A DNA stretch of 64,000 nt from Brachionus manjavacas (lineage: Eukaryota; Rotifera; Eurotatoria; Ploima; Brachionidae): positions 1,116,001 to 1,180,000 of the forward strand of contig JAHQIY010000006.1 of assembly GCA_019054805.1 (NCBI GenBank), read 5' to 3'. A program made the translations under genes and the position numbers. This document shows positions 46,250-54,727 of this stretch, one piece after another. Every line of letters begins with the position of its first letter. Position 1 is the stretch's first letter. The notes under the pieces are model-generated. The model worked only from the letters and a program-made list of their open reading frames with translations. It was not told where the DNA came from and searched no databases.

Positions 46250-46618
46250 ATTGCAATCGTATCCGATTCAGCATCAAATATGAAATCAGCGCTCTCATTA
46301 TTTAATGAAAAAATATTAAATATTCCTTGTTCGACTCACAAGTTAAACTCAGCAGTAAATGATTTATTTAATACAAAAAACATCAAGACTAAATTTGATA
46401 CAAACGCCTCTACCGAATATTTTGTAGAACGTTCATTTGATGGTAATGGCAAATCTAAAGACATTAAGATTGATTTAGCAGAAAAAGCTTTAATTGAAGA
46501 ATTGAATTTAATCAAATCTGAACTTCTCAATCCAGTTATAAGCAAATGTAAAAAGCTCGTAGGATCATTTAGTCATAGTGAAGGTTTAAATTCCCAAGAT
46601 AAGCCATTTGTGAATTAG
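46250..46618 (+). pseudogene. hAT transposase central fragment
   Basis: Plus-strand frame: AIVSDSASNMKSALSLFNEK (the second-Asp block of hAT proteins, usually TDSAANM), CSTHKLNSAVNDLF, then KCKKLVGSFSHSEGLN. This is the region preceding the hAT insertion domain. It ends in a stop at 46618, and nothing after it continues the protein. Confidence 0.75.
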
Positions 46619-46744
46619 ACGTCCATACATCGGTTGTGATACAAGTGAATCGCAATCTATTCAATTCTAGTTTCAACATGTTTTGCATTGTTGTAAACTT
46701 TAGAGAAATTGAGAATTAAATATTCGAGGAAAAAAATTAACAAT

Positions 46745-47215
46745 ATTATACCATTTCAGGCAGTAAAATGTATCTAAAAGTTTGAAGACAAGGTAATTTG
46801 TAATGTTCATCTTTGATAGCATCAATCAATTCTTGAAAGTCATCAGAGTCAGTAATATTAAATGGCAAATTGCATGCAATAATAAATTTAATTAGTTTTT
46901 GATGCATTTTTTAACTTTAGAATCTGGTGCCAAATATTTCTTGTTGCTAGTTGCATTTGAAATAGACTCTTCTACATCTGAATTTTCAAAATCTAAACAA
47001 CGCCTTTTTGAAGGTTTGTCAGGAACAATCGAATTTTGGGTTATGTTATGAACTTTGAGTAAATGCTTTGAAACCTCACTTGGAGAACCATTGTAAATAG
47101 TTATTTCTTTTAAACAAATCCTGCATTTTGCTAAAGCTTTATCTGTCTTAGACGCATTATTCAACCATACCCAAGATCTTGGTTCAATTTCTTTTCGCTT
47201 TTTTTGGTTAATAGA
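46745..47215 (-). pseudogene. hAT transposase N-terminus with BED zinc finger
   Basis: Minus strand: SWVWLNNASKTDKALAKCRI then CLKEITIYNG and SKHLLKVHNI form a BED finger (C-x2-C ... H-x4-H). Past a stop, IKFIIACNLPFNITDSDDFQ then ELIDAIKDEHYKLP matches the early hAT helical region. It points away from the plus-strand hAT fragment next to it. Confidence 0.75.
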
Positions 47216-47775
47216 CGTTGGGGTTTCGATATTAGTAGAATTTGTTTTTCAAGTCTCTTTATGAGAAAAAAAATTGCTTGGAATTTTTACTTCAAGAAAA
47301 TAAAATTTTAATCTCGAAATTTTAATTTCAATCTGAGAATATAAAAGGATTGAAATTTTGTAATTAAGTAAGAAATTTAAAAGTATGTATGTATTTCGAA
47401 GTTTCATTTTTTAATTATGAAATTTTTAAAAAAATTTCAATGTTTCAAAATTTAGTGCGTTTAACAACCCTAATTCAAAGGTAACTTAATTATTCTAATT
47501 TTTTTTTTCGTGAGACCCAAAAATGGGATAAGATTATAGAAGCTATAGCAGTAAATAATTCCTTTTAAGCCATATATCCAGTTTGGTTTTAAAAATATTT
47601 TTTTCAAATTTCATTCAAAGACTTTGCACACTTGACTATTTAAACAGTTAATTTTTGGGTCTTTTTTTTCACCTTAAAATTGTAAAAAATTTCTTTTAGA
47701 ATATAATAATTTATACTATAGATATTATTTATAATTTTTTAATAATTTTTTTTTCACTCAAAAATTTTCGGTGTA
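47216..47775. other. AT-rich spacer up to the duplication boundary
   Basis: Nothing recognised. The receptor duplicate begins abruptly at about 47776. Confidence 0.35.
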
Positions 47776-48733
47776 ACAATTTATGCTGAAAATATCGAAC
47801 AAAAGTTTTCGATTTTGAGGAAAATTTTTAAATAGACACAAATCTGCTTGCGGATAATCATAATTTTCTAAATAAATGACTACTTGGGATCTATTAACAC
47901 TTGAATTTATTTCATTTAGCCATTTGAAAGACTGCAATAAAAACATGTTCATATTATCTATATAAATATTTATTTTTTATTTTACCCAAATTTTTAAAAG
48001 TATTCTCATCTATCCGTACTAGTTTTCCAAAAACGCTTAGTTTTTCCAATCTTCCAAAAACGTTTGCATCTAAAATATTTCTGTTCAGTGCACTTCGGTA
48101 AACTTTTAAGTTCAGATTCTGTATTTTGGATTCCAAGTCGTGGTTTATTTGAAAAAAACTAAGATGGTTGTTTTTTATTATTGTGTCACTTAATCCATTC
48201 AGATCTAATATAGTTATGTCACATTTATAAAACATCATAGGACATGAAAAACGAGCATATCTTGTACTAATAGAGTAGGAAAGATAATTTACCTTTCGAA
48301 AGATTATATTCTTCGAAAAAGAGCAGATTTTTTCATGGATACACTCAAATCCGAACTTTGAATAAAAAAAAGCAACATTGACCAGAATTTTATTTTGGTA
48401 AAAAAATTCGAAAATGTTGAGGTCAAATACAATGCCTTTATAAAAAAGAAAATCAACTTGGATATTAGCAGCCAGATATGAGTTCAAGTCCATTTTTAGA
48501 TCATTGTCAAGAACGATTGGTCTTCTGGGTGTGAATGCCATTGCAACGATGGCAATTTCTTTGTTAAAGCAGCTTAATAAAATTTGATTGTTTTTGTCGA
48601 AATTTGAAAAAAAGATTTTTGAAGTAAAAGCTTCTAATGGATAAAAAATTCTATGCCCTTCCGCAAATTTAAGAATCTGCTGACATTTTTTGTTTGAGTC
48701 CAACATTGAGCTCATGTTAAATTTGTTGTCTTT
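47776..48733 (-). pseudogene. Truncated receptor ectodomain, near-identical copy of 42832-43793
   Basis: It covers ectodomain residues of the receptor at 41570 from about MSSMLDSNKKC to FSINC. All membrane helices are absent. The N-terminal signal-peptide region upstream of 48715 is unlike the intact gene. A T run at about 47971 has two bases fewer than the intact copy, giving a frameshift (GKIKNKYLYR). Over the shared coding stretch the two sequences are almost identical by eye. Confidence 0.92.
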
Positions 48734-48849
48734 AGCTCAATAGGTTTTAAATTCATAGAATAAATTAGAAAAATAAATTTTTCTATTAATTTCTAAAAAG
48801 ACTAAAATAGAGCCTTTCTTGTGATTGCACATTTAAAAAGTTTAAGAAA

Positions 48850-48990
48850 TTTTTAGGTGGAATCCGATCGTCTTAAATCGGATCGTTTACCTGCCATTTG
48901 ATCTCAGACCTTTTCAAATTTGATATTATCAAATTAATGATTAGATTAATTAAAGTTTTATCTTCTAAAATTTCGATCTCATTGATCTCA
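48850..48990. promoter_or_regulatory. Conserved intergenic element, second copy
   Basis: TCCGATCGTCTTAAATCGGA then TCGTTTAC, a perfect CCGAT/ATCGG palindrome around CGTCTTAA. It matches 43905-44035 and precedes the intact Ly6 gene at 49214. Confidence 0.4.
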
Positions 48991-49213
48991 TTCAAAATTT
49001 TTTTTTGAAAAATTCATTTCGAAATTAAAAGTTTAGTATTTTCAATTTAAAATTGATTTGAAATAAATATTTTATTCAATTTTAATTTGACGGATTTAAA
49101 ATTGTAATTAGGCAACACAATATTTAATTTTATAGCCTTAACTAAATCAGCGCTTTGCAAAATATCCTAAGAAAATTAAAAGAGTAATTTAAGTTTTATA
49201 AACTGAGATTAAA

Positions 49214-49611
49214 ATGAATAGGTTTGTGTCTTTAATGAGTGCTTCGCTGTTGGCCAGTTTGGTGCCCATTTCACATCAACTTGAATGCTATGAATGTTTT
49301 TTTTGTTCAGGAATAGAACATCTGAAAACCTGTAATAATGAAGAGGAATTTTGTCAAGTAAAAATTAATTTTGGAAAAACAAATTAAATTTTCTATTTAA
49401 CAAGAAAGTCTATGCTGAACATGATGGTATCAAGGTGGTAAACAAAAAGTGTGCACGTTTTTGTGTCGAACCGGCTCCTTTGCTTTTTGGAAGTGGAGTT
49501 GAAACTTCCTGTTGCAATACAGATAGATGCAACTTTGGTATCTCTGTAAGCTCGAGTTTTCATTTATTATTGCTATCAACTGCGGTTACACTTTTGGCTA
49601 AATATTTTTAA
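49214..49611 (+). CDS. Ly6/uPAR-type GPI-anchored protein (two exons)
   Basis: Exons 49214-49357 and 49405-49611, with a 47-nt intron (GTAAAA...ACAAG) in phase 0, give 116 residues. Signal peptide MNRFVSLMSASLLASLVPIS is followed by a three-finger cysteine pattern: LECYECFFCSG, KTCNNEEEFCQ, KKCARFCVE, and the terminal CCNTDRCN that defines Ly6 proteins. A hydrophobic C-terminus (FHLLLLSTAVTLLAKYF) replaces a stop-transfer segment and indicates GPI anchoring after FGISVSSS. It acts at the cell surface; partner unknown. It is divergent from a broken receptor copy, as its relic at 44.2 kb is from the intact receptor. Both exon ends match those of the Ly6 pair at 62-63 kb. Confidence 0.88.
49358..49404 (+). 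other. Intron of the Ly6 gene
   Basis: 47 nt, GTAAAA to ACAAG, in the same place (after ...FCQ, before the next K) as the introns of both Ly6 genes at 62-63 kb. Confidence 0.85.
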
Positions 49612-50278
49612 GAAAAATATTATTTAATTGATAAGGCTTAAATGCGAAAATAAAAAATCTAAAAATTAATTTAGCTCTATTAATTTTTAAAAATTCTAGT
49701 GCACCAAATAAGTATTTTTAGATATGGCTTTTATTTTTACTCTCACTTAGTTAATTTGTAGGAAATTAAAAATAAAAATATTTTCCTTTTATATTTTTTA
49801 ATTCTTCATTTTAGAATTTAGGTACCTTGTCTTAAATTGGTTTTCATTTTTTTTTAAAGTATCAATATGCTCTAAATTTTGGATTTATATTTAATTTAGT
49901 GTTAATTAATTTTTTTATTTATAATTTTAATAATTGGGGTATTTTATTCAAATTTTATTTTTAATTCAAACTAACATAATTAGAAATTAAAAATATCAAC
50001 TATTAAACTGGTTTTATCTTTTATTCATCAAAAAAAAAGACTACGATGATTTTGTTACTTAAAAGTAATTCTTTTAATTTAATTAAATCTAAAATTCTAA
50101 ATCAAGACAAACTCGTTTACTTAAATATAAACAATCATGAATTTCATCGGCAAATGCAAAAAAAATGAACTAAAAACTAAACTTTTATTCAAAATAAATA
50201 TTGACAAATTTAAAAATTAAAAAAAAAATCCAAAAAAAAACAGGCCATTTTTCTTGAATATAAAAAAAGAAAAAAAAC
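49612..50278. other. AT-rich intergenic region
   Basis: No gene. It holds 3' flanks of two converging genes (Ly6 plus; alpha-crystallin-like minus). Confidence 0.35.
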
Positions 50279-51898
50279 TTAAACCCTGACTTCATTCGCA
50301 TAGATGTCATTCTTTGTCCTATGGCTCTCTCGCTGATTCTTATCGCTTTTTTTCTTGTGACTCTTGGACTGTTTTGAGCTTAGGGCGCAATTAAAGTCAA
50401 AAAACTCAACTATAGGTATTTCAATACGGACCCATCCGTTCCTAACAAACGATACACTCACACCAGCTTCATCAAATTTGAAAAAATTATCCGGCAATTT
50501 GCACTGCCGACTGAACTCTCTAAACATCAATTTATCATTGTTTTCAGTTGAATCGGAGTCAATCGAGTCCAATGAAGACTCGCATGTGCTGGTCAAACTA
50601 GCTGACGAAGAGCTCGACACCCCATTGAATAAAATTTTCTTCCGCATATTTGTCTCCTGTATAATTCTTAGCTTGAGAATATTTTTCTCAATTCGGACCT
50701 GAGTGCGGTCCGACGGCGAACAACTGGGCAGTTTGAAGAAATAAGTCAAGTAAATGTTGTCCATGGGGTCCCTGGTGATGCAGTTGAAGCCGTCTTCAAG
50801 CATTTCATCATTTATCAGCCTGTGACTGGAGGACAAGTGGCGCTCTATGGATCTGGACTTGGAGCGCGGTCTTTCCTCGCGCTTCTCATCGAATCTGACT
50901 GATTTCTGCTCATTTAAAAATCCCTCGTTGCTCTTGGGCCGCTTGACACTTCGGCATGACTGCTTGGCTCTCCGCGGCCTCTCACCACCCTGCTTGTTCA
51001 ACTTGTCGCCCACACTAGTGCTCGGCTTGAGCGCCGAGCCAGCATTCTCAGTATAAAGTGGATTCTGAAATATGTACTCGCGTGCCTTGGCCTGGTTCGT
51101 GCATTTTACGGTCGTGTAAACAGGTGGCCTAGTGCACATGCATTTTATGAACAGATGACAGTTTTCCAAGTAGGATTCAAGAGTGTTTATGTCGCTGTTC
51201 TCCGGCAGGTATATTTCCTTTTTTAGCTCTCTTTTGAGACAATTGTTGCCCTTGGTCAAGTCAAGATCTATGATGGTGGGTGCTGCCAGTTTACTAGTGT
51301 TTATGGTCAGTGAATTGGACTGTATTGGCTCGATTTTGAGACAGTGGACAATCAATTTTTTGCTGCCTTTGTAGCTGTGGTCAACCAGCTGAACACTTAT
51401 GTCCTCTGGCCCAAAGTCTGGTCCGATGTAGATCGAAGTTTTGAATTCATCTGGGCTATTTTGATTTATTAGTTTGCTGGTCACTTGGCAAGATTTAATG
51501 CTGTCAAAGAATGGAAATGTGTTGGAGTCCATCAGCAGGTTTTCGATTGATTTGTTGCTGCTCTTGAGCTTTATTTCGGGAAGGCTGTCGAGTTTGGTGC
51601 GCGACTCATGCGACAACTGACTCAGACTAGTCGACTTGATTGACTCTTTGTCTTTTTCTGCTGGCAAATTTTTGGACTCAAGTCGGTGACATTTGTTGCT
51701 GTTTAGCAGAGCGTCCAGTTCTTCGAAGGCGGACTGGTCGCACGAAACAGGCCGATCGCCCTTCATTGAGTAATAAATCGGGTTATTGGCTACGTTAAAG
51801 TAGTCGTAAGAAAACAAGTAGTTTTTATAGAACTCGGCGTTTGAGCTCGGCCTCAGGTTTTGATCGTTTTTTACGAATACATTTTTGTTTGATCTCAT
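50279..51898 (-). CDS. Protein with two alpha-crystallin/small-HSP-like domains
   Basis: Intact frame of 539 residues from ATG 51898, distinctly GC-richer than its flanks, so a real gene. Residues about 150-258 look like an alpha-crystallin domain: EFKTSIYIGPDFGPEDISVQ, then LKRELKKEIYLPENSDI and ENCHLFIKC, the strand order of small heat-shock proteins. Residues about 380-498 form a second: DNIYLTYFFKLPSCSPSD, MFREFSRQCKLPDN (compare REFxRxYxLP) and VSVSFVRNGWVRIEIPI. Between them is a basic Arg/Ser/Lys-rich linker (300-355), and a Ser tract interrupts the second domain. Small HSPs are ATP-independent holdase chaperones; a two-domain form with long inserts is unusual. The assignment is from fold pattern, not a database match. 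Other beta-sandwich identities are possible. Confidence 0.55.
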   Translation of the reverse strand: MRSNKNVFVKNDQNLRPSSNAEFYKNYLFSYDYFNVANNPIYYSMKGDRPVSCDQSAFEELDALLNSNKCHRLESKNLPAEKDKESIKSTSLSQLSHESRTKLDSLPEIKLKSSNKSIENLLMDSNTFPFFDSIKSCQVTSKLINQNSPDEFKTSIYIGPDFGPEDISVQLVDHSYKGSKKLIVHCLKIEPIQSNSLTINTSKLAAPTIIDLDLTKGNNCLKRELKKEIYLPENSDINTLESYLENCHLFIKCMCTRPPVYTTVKCTNQAKAREYIFQNPLYTENAGSALKPSTSVGDKLNKQGGERPRRAKQSCRSVKRPKSNEGFLNEQKSVRFDEKREERPRSKSRSIERHLSSSHRLINDEMLEDGFNCITRDPMDNIYLTYFFKLPSCSPSDRTQVRIEKNILKLRIIQETNMRKKILFNGVSSSSSASLTSTCESSLDSIDSDSTENNDKLMFREFSRQCKLPDNFFKFDEAGVSVSFVRNGWVRIEIPIVEFFDFNCALSSKQSKSHKKKSDKNQRESHRTKNDIYANEVRV

Positions 51899-52312
51899 TT
51901 TTAATAATCTAAAGGTGATTTGGAAAAAAAAAAATTTTTTTTAAAATTAATTAGAAAAATTTAGAGAAAAAATTTTTATTTAAAAAAAATAATCCAAAAT
52001 TTTTATTTTGCCTAATTTTAAAAAGTTAAGAAAAATATTGTTTTTTTTTGTTTTAAAAATAGATTAATTATTGTTTTCGGTGATTGAAATTTTACCTACA
52101 TAGTTGAAAAATAAGTTTTTAATTTTGTTCATTAGATTTTTTTTGACAATTGATCATCACCATTTCAAATTTAATTAATCACCTAACAATTAAATTTTTG
52201 TTTTTTGTTTTCTCAAAAGCTTGCTTTTTTACCAATTTTTATTTAGTGTTAGTATATTAGAAAAAATAAAATGTGAATTTTGGTAAAGAATTGAAAGAAA
52301 AAGCTTAACTTA
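51899..52312. other. AT-rich promoter-side spacer
   Basis: Presumed 5' flank of the gene at 51898; no distinct motif. Confidence 0.3.
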
Positions 52313-52535
52313 AAATGGTTTAATTTTTTGTGTTTGAATTACAAAATGTTGAAATAACATTGAAAAAGTACGATGTTTCAAATATTTTTTTCAGCTTCAA
52401 AAAAAAATAATTTTAATTGTAAGCATTTTCATATTTGAAATTAAACTCTTTAATGAAATAGAATGAGTTTAATTTTTTTTTGGAAATTTGAGAAAAAATA
52501 TTGAAAATTCTTTTTTAACTTTTAAACAATTCATT

Positions 52536-52570
52536 TATTTTTTCTTACCGAGCAAAAACTCCTTCAGAAT
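52536..52570 (-). repeat. LINE 3' hairpin end, minus strand
   Basis: Read on minus: TTCTGAAGGAGTTTTTGCTC then GGTAAGAAAA and AAATAAAT. Same family of 3' ends as 38437. Confidence 0.65.
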
Positions 52571-52597
52571 AAAACCAGAATTGTTTAAAAGTCACTA

Positions 52598-53066
52598 GTC
52601 TCAAGTCAAGTCCAAGTCCGGACTTTTTTTTTTCTTGCTTTTTTTCCAAAAGTCCAAAAAATTAACAATATTTTTTTTTCGATGAATATCATTACTGGAA
52701 AATTCTTAAATTGTGTTAGAATATTAATTGTCCAAATCTTGGTTGCTTTGAAATTTAGGCTTTTGTTCAAGAATAACTCAACAAAAAAAATCTTCAGGTT
52801 TTGGGTTTTGGGTGAAGACGCATGCATATTCAACTAGTTAAATCTAAACTTGCATGCATTCGATATTGCTAAATTTAAACCTCGAATGAGTATAACATAT
52901 TAAATCACTCATTTAAATATCTCTCATCTTTTAAGTCAAACACATTACTTTTGAAAATAATAGAAAAAAATTTGAAGTCTTTGCTTGGACTTATGAAAAA
53001 AAAAAAAAGAAAAAAAATTCCGGACTTGGCTTTTTTTCTTAATGACTTGGACTTTAATTTGGGACT
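52598..53066. mobile_element. AAGTC-rich foldback element
   Basis: Left arm TCAAGTCAAGTCCAAGTCCG then GAC and a T run; right arm CCGGACTTGGC followed by TTAATGACTTGGACTTTAAT. The arms are inverted and contain repeated AAGTC words. Similar AAGTC/GACTT runs are at 17310-17420, 33440-33500 and 57640-57780. Confidence 0.6.
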
Positions 53067-53495
53067 TTTAAACAATCCTGATAAAAACAAATGAAAAACT
53101 AAAAATAAAGTTAAATAATATAAAATAAAAAAAATGAAAAAAATTTTCTATCTACATTTAAATTTGTAACCATATTTTCTGTCAATTTTTTTTGTAATTT
53201 TCTTTATAATCTTATGAAAAATCTGTAATGTCTCTATAAATTCTTTTTTCTTAATCAATGGTACCTATATATGTAATTACTCATCTCTTATTATTTTTTT
53301 ACACTTTTGAACCATTATTTAATTTATTTTTTATTTATTTCTTATTAATGACAAATTTTTTGAATTACTTTAAATCTACTCAACTCATCAATCTGTATAA
53401 TCTCTCGTATTCGTCTTGTACCTCAAGTTCGTCTCTGTAACTTTCATTGTAGTTCCTTAATTTATCTCTCGATTTTTGCGCAATTAGCTAACATA

Positions 53496-53553
53496 GATGG
53501 CTTTCGCAACCTCGCTTGCTGTAGCTCTTTATTATTATTATTATTATTATTAG

Positions 53554-53596
<43 letters not shown>
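53496..53596 (+). repeat. LINE 3' end with (TTA)n tail
   Basis: CTTGCTGTAGCTCTTTATTA then a long (TTA)n array interrupted once by GCA. Same 3' signature as 16340-16428. Confidence 0.65.
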
Positions 53597-53598
<2 letters not shown>

Positions 53599-53617
53599 AT
53601 TCAAACGTTGAAAAACT

Positions 53618-53905
53618 GGGTCTAGTCGGCTAGGTGAACCATTGTTCACTTATTATCCGAAAAATTCTTGTTCTCAGGTTTTGTAAACTATTGGTTCACC
53701 CAATTTTTTCGTTTAAAATATAATTAGGGTGAACCAAAATAGAATTAGACAAACAATTTTTAGATTATGTGAACAAATTGAATAAAGCTATTAAATTCAG
53801 GAAGCTAGCAATTTTTAGATCAGGTCAACTAATAGTTCATAAGACCTGAGAAGAAGAATTGTTCCAGTAGCAGGTGAATCATAGTTTACCTAAGTGACTA
53901 GACCC
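53618..53905. mobile_element. MITE with GGGTCTAGTCG ends, copy 2
   Basis: GGGTCTAGTCGGCTAGGTGA at left and TTACCTAAGTGACTAGACCC at right. Inside: GTTCACC and GTGAAC words in both orientations. Compare 12849-13233. Confidence 0.7.
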
Positions 53906-54164
53906 GAAAAACTTTTTTTTCTTCTTATAAAATTTTTACTTTAGTAATGATTTACTTTCGTTTGGTGCATTTTAACAAAAAATTAATTTATTTTTGAAAC
54001 ATTTTGTAATTCAAACACAAAAAATTAAACCAAATGTTTTTAAATTTAAACCTTGGTATAACGAATCACTTTAAATTCTCTTTTAATCTTTTCTAACATG
54101 GAAAATTTTTATTAATAAATCAACTTTAATAAATTGAATTTTTTAATATTTTTTTTGTAAATTA

Positions 54165-54215
54165 TTATTATTATTATTTCAGACTAGGCAAGAGTCCTCA
54201 AAGGACCACATTAAC
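54165..54215 (-). repeat. LINE-like 3' end with hairpin and (AAT)n tail
   Basis: On minus: GGTCCTTTGAGGACTCTTGC then TAGTCTGAAATAATAATAAT. GTCCT/AGGAC forms a perfect stem. Confidence 0.5.
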
Positions 54216-54443
54216 TAAGTATGCTGTGAAATAAAGCATACTTAAATATTTTACAAAATGAAAATATTTTAAGATATGATTGTCATATTAAGTTGTCTAA
54301 TAAACAATTGCATAAAAGAAAAGAAAACGTTTTTACAGGGACATAGTTCAATTTCATCTAAAAAAAGGTGATGTTAATTGAGTATTAGAATAATATATGG
54401 TCGTAATGGTATAGGCTATGTTTATATAAACTAGTTAATATAT

Positions 54444-54727
54444 TTAAAATTTTAATAATTCGGCGACAGTGTTTGACAATCTCTGTTTGTCCTTAATGAC
54501 AAATGCATGAGTGACTTGAGCGCTGAGTTCATCACACTTCATATCTAACTTCTTTTGCTCATTTAATCTATCTATTGCTATTTTGCATGCGTCAAAGGTT
54601 TTTTTTTAAATAAAGATTATTTAAAGCTTGGTTATTTCTCATTTAAAATCTATTTCCGATGGTTTAGTAAATGAATTTTTAAATAAAGAATTTAGATTAG
54701 TGAATGGACTATTTCCTGTCGAACTCA
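54444..54727 (-). CDS. Candidate small gene of unknown function, two apparent frameshifts
   Basis: ATG at 54727 opens MSSTGNSPFTNLNSLFKNSF then TKPSEIDFK. The next coding-looking piece (MRNNQALNNLYLKK) and the last (TFDACKIAIDRLNEQKKLD, then HAFVIKDKQRLSNTVAELLK, stop at 54444-54446) are in other frames. One base missing from each of two A/T runs (near 54648 and 54602-54610) would join all three into about 95 residues with a helical C-terminus. I do not recognise it. It could equally be a decayed gene; the regular composition argues it was once coding. Confidence 0.35.

Larger units (their letters stand above)
52313..54034. repeat. Dispersed repeat family A, copy 3 (composite)
   Basis: Inverted termini identical to copy 2: TGGTTTAATTTTTTGTGTTT at 52316 and AAACACAAAAAATTAAACCA near 54015-54034. 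The 1.7-kb interior has been enlarged by nested pieces: a minus-strand LINE 3' end (52536-52570), an AAGTC-rich foldback (52598-53066), a (TTA)n LINE end (53496-53596) and a GGGTCTAGTCG MITE (53618-53905). Confidence 0.75.
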
